64,000 bases of DNA, from positions 1 through 64,000 of the forward strand of contig JAIKZM010000196.1 in assembly GCA_024682215.1 (NCBI GenBank), written 5' to 3'. Shown piece after piece: positions 30,201 to 38,470 of this stretch. Made by a program: the position numbers and the translations under genes. Origin of the DNA: Saccharofermentans sp. Lineage in GTDB: Bacteria > Bacillota > Clostridia > Saccharofermentanales > Saccharofermentanaceae. Every line of letters begins with the position of its first letter. Position 1 is the first letter of the stretch. The notes under the pieces were generated by a model. It worked only from the letters and a program-made list of their open reading frames with translations, made no database searches and had not been told where the DNA came from.

Positions 30201-32245
30201 CTTATCCTCAGGGCGGCGGATCTGCTTCTGTGGTAAAGATGGCAAATGAAGGTGATATGGTCGCAATTAAGTGCACCCCGAACACCGGTTACACACTCGA
30301 AAAGATCATGGTTAACGGTTCCGCTATAACCGGTACGTCATTTAAGATGCCGGCGCAGAACACGGCTGTTCAGATATATTTCAAGAAGGCCGTTTATACG
30401 GTATCCGTTAATACTCCGACAGGCGGTACTGCAAAGCTTTCGAAAACGTCAGCAGGTTATGGTGAACAGATCACTGTCACTGCGACACCTTCGACCGGCT
30501 ATGAGCTTGACTCCATAACCGTTAACGGCAGGGCAATTGAAGTAAATGCATTCAGCATGCCGAACGAAAATGCTTCTGTTGTAGTTACATTTAAAAAGAC
30601 CGAATATAAGATAACGGTCAAACAGCCTGTCAACGGAACAGCTGGTGTATCTAAGAACCCGGCAAATTACGGTGACAAGATCACTGTAACGGCAACACCT
30701 GCCGAAGGATATACTCTTGAATCCATCAAGGTTAACGGCAATGTTCTGAGTTCAGGTGTAACTACTTTCACAATGGGTACCGCTGATGCTACGGTTGAAG
30801 TCAGCTTCAAGAAGATCCAGTACTCGATAACTGTTAAGTATTCAGCAGGCGGTACGGCATATGTCGATCCTAAGACAGCCGGTATTGATGACATGGTATC
30901 CGTTATCTGCACACCTGCAAGCGGATATGAGGTTGACAAGATACAGGTTAACGGAGTTTCATCAGAGGAATCTTTCCTGATGCCTGCAAAGAATACGGTC
31001 GTAAACGTTTATTTCAAAAAGACCGATTATGATATCGTTGTTGCTCCTGACGGCAACGGAACGGCAAGCGTATCAAAGAATCCGGCAAACCTCGGTGATA
31101 CGATCACTGTAACGGCTACCCCTAATCCGGGTTATGAACTTGATTCCATCAGGGTCAACGGCAATCCCATTACCGGTACCTCATTCAAGATGGAAGCCAG
31201 ATGGACAACTGTTGAGGTCTATTTCAAGCTTAAGGATCTCAAGGTAACAGTAAAAGCGTTGACCGGAGGAACTGCAAAAGCTGATGTGACAACTGCGAAG
31301 ATGGGTGATACGGTTACGATCACGGCAACACCTGAAGCAGGGTATAAGCTTGATTACATTATGGTAAACGGCAGATCACAGACTTCATTGACATTCAAGA
31401 TGGGTTCCGAAGCTGCTGAAGTAACCGTAGCTTTTGTAAAGATCACTTATACAGTCAAACTGACGGTAGGTCCTAACGGCACCGCAACAGTAGATAAAAA
31501 GACTGCCGTTGTGGGTGACGTGATCACGGTAGATGCAAAGCCTAACGATAATTACTATGCGATCATCAAGGTCAACGGAGAGGATATCGGAGGCAACACA
31601 TTCCTGATGCCTGCTACGAATGTAACGATCAATGTTACCTTCGATAAGGTTAAACCTCTGGATGTCGGTGAGAGCGCCAAGGTCGGCAGTTTCACATATA
31701 CTGTAACTGCCGCTGCTCCCGAAAACGGAACCGGTACTGTAAGGCTTGATAAGATCGAGGATGACGGAACGAAAGCAGTAGTTGTTCCTAATACAGTCGA
31801 TATCAAGGGCGTAACGTACAGGGTCATCAGCATCGGAAACAACGCACTCGCTGGTAACCAGTCGATGACATCGCTTTATATCGGCGCTTATGTAACCGTA
31901 ATCGGCAGCAAGGCTTGCTACGGATGTAAAGCTCTGGTCAAGGTATCAGGCGGATTAAGACTTAAAACGATAGGCAACATAGCTTTCGGAGGATGCCCGA
32001 GACTTGTGACATTCGTAATTACGTCAGCCGTACTTGCAAAGATCAGTCCATACACATTCTATGCGGACAAGAGCCTTAAGACCATTTACGTCAAGAACAC
32101 GAGCAAACTTTCCAAGAAGGGTGTCAAGAAGTCCCTTAAGGGTTCTAGGGTCAAGACAGTAAAGGTCAAGAAATCCAAGGTAAGGAAATACAAGAAGTAT
32201 TTCACGAAGAAGAACTGCGGCAGAAAAGTAAAAGTTAAGAAGTAA
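24239..32245 (+). CDS. Giant (2668 aa) BspA-type LRR_5 and tandem InlB-B-like repeat surface protein
   Basis: Signal peptide, TEKxEPEET low-complexity linker, two LRR_5 blocks, about 23 tandem ~70-aa repeats ('GY.LD.IKVNG.....FTMP....V.V.FKK'), terminal LRR and Lys-rich cap. Confidence 0.9.
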   Translation: MKHLKVTSVVLSIAICMSMFMPTVSVLADEAAAPSETQTEETEKQTPKETEKAKETEKPAAPKNTEKKETEPSEKKETEATEKTVPEETVKESAETQKPAPSETEDTTPAETEKQEPESTETQMPAETEKQEPEETEKTEPEETETQVPEETEEEAPDATDKPVQESEDKKDAKYAQSGTCGNNLTFNLDNNGVLTISGTGNMNNSNPWQNYRDSVKTVVIGEGVTRISYAAFSNCKNLTKVTLPSTLITIEGSAFNYCTSLTSISIPSKVTTIESRAFCGSGLTSVNIPEGVKIIYDYVFSGTKISSITIPSTVTQICDYAFSECKNLTSITIPQNVNEIGACAFSECSKLTKATMNCTVLVNGKFGSGVFKNCTSLTSVTIPKCCELIEYFAFEGCTSLSQITIPDKVTAIQTGAFRGCTSLTSITIPSGVTNIDDSCFEGCVKLQSINIPSAADRIGERTFKGCTGLTSIYLPVSIEKIWLSAFSGCSALADVYYTGTETQWNNILIYSDNAPLINATLHSEGASSFNGGSGSCGDNLTWKLTTDGTLTISGSGAMDNFESTQLGNYSFYKAPWNDYKNKIKKVVFSGSITSIGNGSFNGCTALTSISLPSSITSVGINAFTDSGITSLTIPSGVTKIPDNAFAYCSNIKTLTLSGVKSVGQNAFLESGIQKVVFSSSLKTIGDYAFLDCADLKEVSFGSGLTSIGSGAFKNCTKLTGATLPDTLTSIGISAFSSTGITEITIPGNVYSLSGNSFYNCPNLASVTISSGVYEIGSDAFFGCENLTSVTIPFSVQLIGNAAFGGCDKLTDVYYGGNANNWDNICFDGSGHGQLWDANIHYGSSGVTKYLVKLGYNNGGGSVTFSPSAAAAGQTVTIVATPEEGYAFDYFDLDGTRKQGNTFTMPAANVEVDVYFKKTPYTITVTSSEGGTATCRYKTAGVGDLVEILTTPASGYSVGSIKVNGEIIQGNTFTMPSQNTTVYVTFVKGGYPVNLSVGSNGTATVSKTLASAGDKITVTVSPSSGYVLDTIKVNGVALASGVMVFTMGAQETTVEVSFKKLTYPVTVSVPQGGTASANVTAAAPGDQVKITYSEADGYEFDKITLNGSEIARTTFTMPSGNAKVVVYFKKIQFDIKVTYSTGGTASCALKTAGVGDQVSITTTPETGYSVESIKVNGDVIEGSSFLMPARDTTVSVTFVKGGYPVNLSVGSNGTATVSKNVAGYGDTITVTANPSTGYVLDKITVNGTALASGVTEFTMGAAAANVAVTFKKATYTVSVSVPQGGTASANVTTAGYGDTVKITYSAASGYAFDKITLNGTAITGTSFTMPAENAAVVVYFKKLAYTITVTGSTGGTASCTLTTASVGDKITINTTPETGYSVGSIKVNSAIIEGNTFEMPAQNTTVYVTFTKTVYNVNLTVGANGTATVSQTTANMGDKITVTAKPAIGYVLDAIKVNGRALASDVTEFTMGAGTASVVVSFKKAAYTVNVSVPSGGTARASATTAAYSDTIWITYTALSGYEFDKITVNGEAITGTTFYMPAEDAAVVVYFKKASYAVNLSVGENGKASVSKTSAEYGETVTVSVTPDAGYTLDTIKVNGTALAAGTMEFTMGTFAANVVVSFKKAQYSITVSVPQGGSAKTTPTSANAGDSVTVVPSPATGYELDKITLNGETISGTKFTMPAEDAAVVVFFKKIDYAVNLTVGENGAAKVSKNPANYGDEITVTATPSAGYVLDTIKVNGTALKAGVTSFKMGASAANVVVSFKKAQYTISVSVPGGGGTVSAKTTSTAGELIELNCKPDTGYVLDKILVNNAAITGTTFTMPAKNTTVVVSFKKAVYSVSINKPVGGTASLSKTSAYYGDQITVTTKAATGYALDKIYVNGTALSSGAVFTMPAQDAEVEVTFKKIDYAITVTYGSNGTAKVSKNPANYGDKIVITATPSTGYTVDTIKVNGTVLSGTMEFTMGNAAATVEVSFKKAQYTISVSYPQGGGSASVVKMANEGDMVAIKCTPNTGYTLEKIMVNGSAITGTSFKMPAQNTAVQIYFKKAVYTVSVNTPTGGTAKLSKTSAGYGEQITVTATPSTGYELDSITVNGRAIEVNAFSMPNENASVVVTFKKTEYKITVKQPVNGTAGVSKNPANYGDKITVTATPAEGYTLESIKVNGNVLSSGVTTFTMGTADATVEVSFKKIQYSITVKYSAGGTAYVDPKTAGIDDMVSVICTPASGYEVDKIQVNGVSSEESFLMPAKNTVVNVYFKKTDYDIVVAPDGNGTASVSKNPANLGDTITVTATPNPGYELDSIRVNGNPITGTSFKMEARWTTVEVYFKLKDLKVTVKALTGGTAKADVTTAKMGDTVTITATPEAGYKLDYIMVNGRSQTSLTFKMGSEAAEVTVAFVKITYTVKLTVGPNGTATVDKKTAVVGDVITVDAKPNDNYYAIIKVNGEDIGGNTFLMPATNVTINVTFDKVKPLDVGESAKVGSFTYTVTAAAPENGTGTVRLDKIEDDGTKAVVVPNTVDIKGVTYRVISIGNNALAGNQSMTSLYIGAYVTVIGSKACYGCKALVKVSGGLRLKTIGNIAFGGCPRLVTFVITSAVLAKISPYTFYADKSLKTIYVKNTSKLSKKGVKKSLKGSRVKTVKVKKSKVRKYKKYFTKKNCGRKVKVKK
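26787..31650 (+). repeat. Tandem array of about 23 divergent InlB-B-like repeats (about 211 bp each)
   Basis: Counted directly in the translation; each unit has the pattern Y-x-(I/V)-x-V-x...GG/NGTA...GD.(I/V).(I/V)...P..GY..(D/S).I.VNG....F.MP...V.V.FKK. Confidence 0.9.
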
Positions 32246-32248
32246 ACA

Positions 32249-32282
32249 ATGCACCTGCAGTAAATTGCAGGTGCATTTCTTT
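32249..32282 (+). terminator. Intrinsic terminator
   Basis: ATGCACCTGCAg taaat TGCAGGTGCATTTCTTTT. Confidence 0.8.
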
Positions 32283-32331
32283 TGCTTTAAGGGTACAATG
32301 GATAACGATTTTTACCTTAGGAGTTACGCTG

Positions 32332-33261
32332 ATGATCTGCGATACGATATTGGATGCTGTCGGAAATACCCCTCTTATAAGGCTTCACCGCATGGTAAAG
32401 CCGGGCTTTGCCGAAGTACTCGTTAAGTTTGAGGGACTTGAAGTCGGAGGTTCGATCAAGACGCGTACGGCTCTGCGCATGATCGAGCAGGCCGAAAAAG
32501 ACGGAAAGATCAATAAGGACAGCATCATCGTAGAGCCGACCAGCGGCAATCAGGGAATCGGTCTTGCGCTTATCGGTGCAGTAAAAGGTTATAAGACAGT
32601 CATCATAATGCCTGACTCCGTAAGCGAGGAGAGACGTAAGCTTGTTCAGCATTACGGTGCTGAAGTTATCTTGACTCATGACGACGGCGATATCGGCAAG
32701 TCCATCCGTGACTGCATCGACATCGCAAATGACATGAAAGCCAAGGACCCCAAGGTGTTTATCCCACAGCAGTTCGAAAATCCCGCAAATCTTGACGCCC
32801 AGTATTACTGGACTGCCAAGGAGATCATCGAAGAAGCAGGGAAGAAGATAGACGGTTTTGTTTCCGGCATCGGAACGGGCGGCACCATTACCGGTATCGG
32901 CAGGGCTTTAAGAGAAGTCAATCCCGATGTTACCATCCTTGCGGTCGAGCCTGAACACGCGGCTATCCTTTCTGGCGGCAGCATCGGCACACATGTTCAG
33001 ATGGGAATAGGCGACGGCCTTATCCCTGCAATACTTGATACGAAGATCTATGACGGCATTGAGATAATCACTGACGAACAGGCGCTTAATACATCAAAGG
33101 ATCTGGCTCTTAAAGAGGGCATCCTCTGCGGTATCTCAAGCGGAACAAACGTTGCCGGCGCATTGAGGCTGGCAGAGCGTCTTGGTGAGGGACACACTGT
33201 TGTTACAGTGCTTCCTGATACTGCAGAACGTTATTTTACAACGCCTTTGTTTGATAACTGA
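32332..33261 (+). CDS. cysK: Cysteine synthase (O-acetylserine sulfhydrylase family)
   Basis: 'VGNTPLIRLHRMV...KFEGLEVGGSIKTRTAL...EPTSGNQGIGLAL...GIGTGGTITGIGRAL'. Confidence 0.9.
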   Translation: MICDTILDAVGNTPLIRLHRMVKPGFAEVLVKFEGLEVGGSIKTRTALRMIEQAEKDGKINKDSIIVEPTSGNQGIGLALIGAVKGYKTVIIMPDSVSEERRKLVQHYGAEVILTHDDGDIGKSIRDCIDIANDMKAKDPKVFIPQQFENPANLDAQYYWTAKEIIEEAGKKIDGFVSGIGTGGTITGIGRALREVNPDVTILAVEPEHAAILSGGSIGTHVQMGIGDGLIPAILDTKIYDGIEIITDEQALNTSKDLALKEGILCGISSGTNVAGALRLAERLGEGHTVVTVLPDTAERYFTTPLFDN

Positions 33262-33378
33262 ATTGATATTCACGAAAAATATATCGAAATACGATAATTT
33301 TCTCTTGCAATTCAATAATATGAGTGCTACTATATGCTCAAGAAATGCATTTTGAATCTACAAGGGAGGTACATCGGT

Positions 33379-33831
33379 ATGAAATATCAAAGCATTATCA
33401 TCAGATGGTCTAAGATCGCAACACTCTTATTTATCGCCATGGTCCTGGTAGGAGACATCTTCGGATTCATAATCACTCAGTATATTTGCTATATCTGGGC
33501 AGCTAAGTTTGATGCCGTAAGTCTCGCAGGTCTCTCAGTCGTTTATTATCTCGGTACCGTCGGTACTTACGTTATCCTTTTCAGTTTGCTCAAACTGCTT
33601 TCGAACATGGGGAAGGATATTGTTTTCGAAAGAACAAACATCAAACTGATGAACATCATCGCATATACATTTGTGGCAGTTGCTCTTGACTGTCTCGTTG
33701 GCGGGTTCATCTGGAGCGGTTCATTTATTCTCGCGGTACTGGCTCTTTTCCTGGCTCTCGTTGTACAGAGCGTCAGAGTCGTCTTTGATAAGGCGATCAC
33801 CATGAAGGAAGAGCTTGATCTTACAATATAA
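33379..33831 (+). CDS. DUF2975-like small membrane protein
   Basis: Four predicted TMs. SD gggagg before the ATG at 33379 (the ORF track start at 33334 is less likely). Immediately precedes a Cro/CI-type HTH gene, a common DUF2975 arrangement. Confidence 0.65.
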   Translation: MKYQSIIIRWSKIATLLFIAMVLVGDIFGFIITQYICYIWAAKFDAVSLAGLSVVYYLGTVGTYVILFSLLKLLSNMGKDIVFERTNIKLMNIIAYTFVAVALDCLVGGFIWSGSFILAVLALFLALVVQSVRVVFDKAITMKEELDLTI

Positions 33832-33851
33832 TGTAAAGGAGGCAGATTGAT

Positions 33852-34055
33852 ATGATCATAGTGAACATTGATGTCATGATGGCAAAGCGCAAGATCTCCT
33901 CCGGTGAGCTTGCCCAGAAGATAGGGATAACTCCGGCCAACCTGTCGATCCTTAAGAATCAGAAGGCCAAGGCAGTACGTTTCTCTACACTTAACGACAT
34001 ATGCAAGGCGCTGGATTGTCAGCCCGGTGACATACTCGAATACAAAGAGGATTAA
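33852..34055 (+). CDS. Xre/YozG-like helix-turn-helix transcriptional regulator
   Basis: 67 aa: 'MIIVNIDVMMAKRKISSGELAQKIGITPANLSILKNQKAKAVRFSTLNDICKALDCQPGDILEYKED'. Confidence 0.88.
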   Translation: MIIVNIDVMMAKRKISSGELAQKIGITPANLSILKNQKAKAVRFSTLNDICKALDCQPGDILEYKED

Positions 34056-34061
34056 TTCAAA

Positions 34062-35342
34062 ATGGACAATAAGATTTACTTCCGCAGGGCGGGCATTTTG
34101 CTCGCCTTCCCTTTGGCATACCTTTATGCAAGGCTGTTACTGGCCAACAATCTGTCCGGATGGGAGTTCTCGGCTGCATTAACGGCAATATCACTGGCTT
34201 TCATCCTTGTGTCTGAACTGGTCAGATGCGGCAGAAAGGCATTCGTAAACAAGAATACCGGTGAGACGGTCTTCTGGTATGTGATGATGATCCTTGCAGC
34301 GGTCACCTCATCTTTCGGACCGAGTGAGGCGCTTTCGACCTTTGCGGTGCATCTTTGCGCTGTTTATTCGGTACTGGTTTCAAATGATATCCTTTTAGGC
34401 GACAGGACCGGAGGATTTATCCTTGCGGATCTGATCCACGGATTCTATGTTAAGTCTTTTGCGGGTTTTCCGAATTTCGTGACCGATTGGTCAGCATTCA
34501 AAAAGGAAGGTGAGAGGAAAAAGCATAATCCTGCAGTGGTTATGCTGATAACAGGATTCATCCTCCTTATGATCATCTTTTTCATAATCTCGCTCGTTTT
34601 CATTTCGCGTATCGATGATGATATAGCTGCTGCGGTTATCTCATATTTGAGAACAATCTCGCATTATTTCGAAAACATGCAGCTTGACAGTATGATCGCC
34701 AGCTTTGTAATGGCTGTTCCCATCTGTTTTTATCTTTACGGTCTCATGGCAAGGAGTGCGAAGTCAGACGGAACAAGAGAGAAGAGGATCGGTTCGAATA
34801 TGGCCGCAGGCCTCGAGAAGGGAAGGAAAGTCCCTTGCGTGATTACCTGTATAAGCGCCGGCTTCTTCGTTGCCCTCTATATCTTTTTCTTCATTAAAAG
34901 AACCGCATATTTTACAGGCGGCTTCACGGGTATAGTCCCTGATGACAAGCTTGTAGCTTATTACGCAAGAGAAGGCTTCTTTGAGCTTGTCGGCATCATG
35001 GCCGTGAATATGTGCGTATACCTTACGATATATCTTTTCGAGAAAAGAAATAATGCAGGCCGCACAACACTCGGAGGAAGGATACTTGTTACTCTACTTA
35101 TGAGTGAGAGCATCATCTTCGCGGTCATCGCGATGAGCAAGCTCTGGCTTTACTTCAGCATTTACGGCTATACGCCTAAAAGGATGCTAGCCATGTGGGG
35201 AACCCTTGCGCTGGGCTTTGCCGCTCTGATGTCGATACTTACCGTAAACCGCGGTAAATCGCACTTCCGCCTCGGTGTTTTCTTTACCGCTGTATCTTAC
35301 ATTGCCGTTTCAATCCTGTCGTGGATCCTGAGTACAATCTAG
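34062..35342 (+). CDS. Multi-pass membrane protein (DUF4153/DUF4173-like)
   Basis: Many TM segments; 'DDKLVAYYAREGFFELVGIMAVNMCVYL' is characteristic of this family. Confidence 0.65.
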   Translation: MDNKIYFRRAGILLAFPLAYLYARLLLANNLSGWEFSAALTAISLAFILVSELVRCGRKAFVNKNTGETVFWYVMMILAAVTSSFGPSEALSTFAVHLCAVYSVLVSNDILLGDRTGGFILADLIHGFYVKSFAGFPNFVTDWSAFKKEGERKKHNPAVVMLITGFILLMIIFFIISLVFISRIDDDIAAAVISYLRTISHYFENMQLDSMIASFVMAVPICFYLYGLMARSAKSDGTREKRIGSNMAAGLEKGRKVPCVITCISAGFFVALYIFFFIKRTAYFTGGFTGIVPDDKLVAYYAREGFFELVGIMAVNMCVYLTIYLFEKRNNAGRTTLGGRILVTLLMSESIIFAVIAMSKLWLYFSIYGYTPKRMLAMWGTLALGFAALMSILTVNRGKSHFRLGVFFTAVSYIAVSILSWILSTI

Positions 35343-35431
35343 TGCATTAAAGAATACCTTTGTAAAAGTTCATAATATTTGATAATATATTTTGAAGTTT
35401 ATGTCCCATATGGAATAAGGAGGGGATTATT

Positions 35432-36220
35432 ATGGCAAAGGTAGTATGCCCGGATTGCGGCAAGGAAGTGGATCCTTCAGAGGGTTTTTGCGTTTACTGC
35501 GGTTACACGTTCGATGACGGCCAGACGAAGTCTCCGTTTGCATCGGCCTATAACCAGAATCAGGGAGCGGAACAGTTTGAAGAAACATCAGGAGGTGCAC
35601 CGGTACTCAGGTTTGACGGAAGCAGCGTGAATACGATGCCGCTTTCAAGCAGCCGGGGAGGTTCTGAACTGATGTTCGGTATCGGTATGTGCAGGATTCT
35701 TGCCATCTTTTTCGCAGCTTTGGTAATCGTATCAATGCTGCTGCCGTTTGTCTCGATGCGCATCGTTATCCCGAAGTCTTCGATCCCGGCAGGCGCTGAT
35801 GCATCTACTCTCGTTAGATCGGCAGCCGAGAAGGACTTCAAATACAAAGACGACGGAAAGCAGATCACGATCTCGAGAAATGTAAGCCTGATCAGTATGG
35901 TTAACAGATATGTTATCCTTATGATCGGTGCCTGCGTTGCCGGTATCGTGTTCGCCATCAAGGGCAAGCCGGCCGTTTATCTTATATGCGGAATAGGCGG
36001 AGCATTGCTTGGGCTTTTCAATTACTTTATTAACTTTTCGTCGATCGACGTAATTACAAAGTCAGCTCTTTTCGCCAGGCTTTACAAGGCTATGGAGAAA
36101 ACAGGAATTACTTTTAACATCGATAAGGGCGCAGGAGCATATTTGCTGATCATCGCTGCGGTCGGAATGATCGTATCCGCGATCTTCTTCGTTTACAATC
36201 ACGCAGCTTACGATGATTGA
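35432..36220 (+). CDS. Zinc-ribbon domain membrane protein
   Basis: N-terminal 'VVCPDCGKEVDPSEGFCVYCGYTF' and several TM helices. Confidence 0.75.
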   Translation: MAKVVCPDCGKEVDPSEGFCVYCGYTFDDGQTKSPFASAYNQNQGAEQFEETSGGAPVLRFDGSSVNTMPLSSSRGGSELMFGIGMCRILAIFFAALVIVSMLLPFVSMRIVIPKSSIPAGADASTLVRSAAEKDFKYKDDGKQITISRNVSLISMVNRYVILMIGACVAGIVFAIKGKPAVYLICGIGGALLGLFNYFINFSSIDVITKSALFARLYKAMEKTGITFNIDKGAGAYLLIIAAVGMIVSAIFFVYNHAAYDD

Positions 36221-36261
36221 TCTTATCAGGCGGGTAACTCCCGGAACATGACGATTCATAG

Positions 36262-36295
36262 AATGCCGGATAAAAAATCCGGCATTGCTTTTATT
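36262..36295 (+). terminator. Intrinsic terminator
   Basis: AATGCCGGAT aaaaa ATCCGGCATTgcTTTT. Confidence 0.8.
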
Positions 36296-36329
36296 TATTT
36301 GCGATTATTTGTAAAATCACTATAATGGT

Positions 36330-37358
36330 ATGGCTATGAAGATTTTATCGGTTTCAATTCCTTGCTATAATTCCGCGTCTTACATGGAGACGTGTATTAA
36401 GTCTTTGCTTCCGGGCGGAGACGATATCGAGATCCTCATAGTTGATGACGGATCCACAAAGGACAATACTTTTGAGATCGCTCAGAGATACGAAAGGGAA
36501 TATCCCGGGATAGTCCGCGCCATCCATCAGGAGAATGCGGGCCACGGAGGTGCGGTAAATACCGGCATCAAAGAAGCTACGGGAGTCTTTTTCAAGAACA
36601 TAGACTCTGATGACTGGGCAGATACGGATGTTCTCCTGAAGATCATCGGCCTGCTCAAAGACCTTGAAGCCAAGGGTACAAGGATCGATCTTTTCCTTGC
36701 AAATTATGTTTTCGACAGGGAAGACTCCGATAAGAAGACGGTAATGCGGTTTAAGGGAGCTTTCCCGAAGGGCCGCCCGTTCACCTGGGATGAGGTCGGT
36801 CACATGGGGCAGTCCCAGTTCATCATGATGCACACCATCATCTACCGCAGGGAAGTCCTGATAGCCAGCAAGACCGAGCTGCCCAAGCACGCTTACTATG
36901 TAGACAATATCTATGCTTTCCAGCCGCTTGCTTATACAAAGACGATCTATTACCTCGACGAGGCACTTTATCACTACCGCATAGGACGTGCGGACCAGTC
37001 TGTAAACGTACAGGTTCAGCTGAAGAACATCGACCAGCAGATAATGGTCGATAAGCTCATTACGAATATCTACGTTAACAGGCCCAAGGATCTTTCCGCC
37101 AGACTCGAAAAGTACCTGATCGCCTTTGTGAAACTGATGTACTGTGCCACGAGCGCTATATTGCTCGTCGGTGCCACTCCGGAGCACCTTGCAAAAAAGG
37201 ATGCGCTTTGGGATTACCTTAAGCAGGCTGATCCTGTTGCATATAAAAAGGTAAGGAGAAGCTTCATGGGTGGATGGATGAATATTCCCACTGCGCTCGG
37301 AAGGAAGATCTCCGTTGCGGGATACAAGCTCTCGCAGAAGATATTTGCTTTTAACTGA
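36330..37358 (+). CDS. Glycosyltransferase family 2
   Basis: 'LSVSIPCYNSASYMETCIKSLLPGGDDIEILIVDDGSTKDNTFEIA...NAGHGGAVNTGIKEATGVFFKNIDSDDW'. Confidence 0.9.
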   Translation: MAMKILSVSIPCYNSASYMETCIKSLLPGGDDIEILIVDDGSTKDNTFEIAQRYEREYPGIVRAIHQENAGHGGAVNTGIKEATGVFFKNIDSDDWADTDVLLKIIGLLKDLEAKGTRIDLFLANYVFDREDSDKKTVMRFKGAFPKGRPFTWDEVGHMGQSQFIMMHTIIYRREVLIASKTELPKHAYYVDNIYAFQPLAYTKTIYYLDEALYHYRIGRADQSVNVQVQLKNIDQQIMVDKLITNIYVNRPKDLSARLEKYLIAFVKLMYCATSAILLVGATPEHLAKKDALWDYLKQADPVAYKKVRRSFMGGWMNIPTALGRKISVAGYKLSQKIFAFN

Positions 37359-37366
37359 CGGGTTAT

Positions 37367-38470
37367 ATGGATAAATTTAAGACGATAGGAAAATACATAT
37401 TGAATTTTGTGATCATCCTTGCGATAGGATGTTTAGCGCTTTATCTGACGGTAGGTAAGGAGATAGGCTCTGTTTTCGAAGCGGTCAAGACGGCAAAGCT
37501 GCCGATCCTCGCGGTCATGGGCTGCGTAATGCTTCTTTACTACCTGATCGATGCGTTCATACTCTATCTGATCTGCAAGGCGAGAGGTTATAAGCTCAAA
37601 CTCAGACAGACATTCGTCACCAACATGACCGGCGTGCTGTTCAGCGATCTTACGCCTTCGGCTACCGGAGGACAGTTTGCTCAGGTATATGTTTTCCACA
37701 ACCAGGGAATACACGCGGGTCAGGCATCGGGAATCCTGGCGGTTGTATTCATTACTTATCAGATCGTCATCATTTCATATGCAACTCTTGCAATGCTGAT
37801 AAATGCGACTTCGATCTTCCAGAACCGTCAGAGCATTCTTATTGCTGTTATCGGTTTTGTCGTCAACGTAGTCATTACCGGCGGCATCTTTCTCGTTACG
37901 AGATCTGCCAAGGCGCATGATTTCTTTATCGTGAAGTTCATAGGTTTCCTTGCAAAGATCAGGATCGTAAAGGATTACGAGAAGACATCTGCCGAAGTAA
38001 GCGAGTCGTTCAAGGAGTTCAGAGACGAGTCGGCACAGCTCTTTTCGCAGAAAACGCTTTTCTGCGAGGTCTGCCTTTGCCATATCGTTAAGCTTACTTT
38101 GTTCTATACGCTTCCGTTTTTTGCGGCTATGTCACTCGGAGTTCCGGTCTATGCAGCAGAACTGCCGAAATATGTGTCTCTTGCCGCAGCAATAAGCCTT
38201 TTCAATACGTTCATGCCGCTCCCCGGCGCTTCCGGAGGAAGTGAGGCAAGTTTCGTCATGCTTTTCGGGTTCCTCGGAAAGACTATCGTTTCAACTGCGA
38301 TGCTTATCTGGAGAGTATTCACGTTCTACTTCGGACTCCTCATAAGCCTTAGTACCGTTGCCGTCGCCAAAGAAACCAAAGGCGGCATTGTTAAAGCCGC
38401 CTCAGGTAATAATGAAGTTTCTGATGAAGATGAGACTGAGGTCAATCCTCAGGAGGTATCGGAAGGGTAG
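37367..38470 (+). CDS. UPF0104 / lysylphosphatidylglycerol-synthase TM-domain (flippase-like) membrane protein
   Basis: 'LTPSATGGQFAQVYVFHNQGI' and 'LPGASGGSEASFVMLFG' motifs; follows a GT2 gene. Confidence 0.82.
   Translation: MDKFKTIGKYILNFVIILAIGCLALYLTVGKEIGSVFEAVKTAKLPILAVMGCVMLLYYLIDAFILYLICKARGYKLKLRQTFVTNMTGVLFSDLTPSATGGQFAQVYVFHNQGIHAGQASGILAVVFITYQIVIISYATLAMLINATSIFQNRQSILIAVIGFVVNVVITGGIFLVTRSAKAHDFFIVKFIGFLAKIRIVKDYEKTSAEVSESFKEFRDESAQLFSQKTLFCEVCLCHIVKLTLFYTLPFFAAMSLGVPVYAAELPKYVSLAAAISLFNTFMPLPGASGGSEASFVMLFGFLGKTIVSTAMLIWRVFTFYFGLLISLSTVAVAKETKGGIVKAASGNNEVSDEDETEVNPQEVSEG

Noticed and set aside
26787-31650. Possible CRISPR-like or non-coding tandem repeat array
   Set aside because: Repeats are ~211 bp, diverged, and in one continuous coding frame; they are protein-domain repeats. 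No CRISPR repeat-spacer pattern was seen anywhere in the window.
36354-37187. 277-aa minus-strand ORF
   Set aside because: Fully antisense to the well-supported GT2 glycosyltransferase; composition looks like mirror-codon artefact and no SD or family resemblance was seen.
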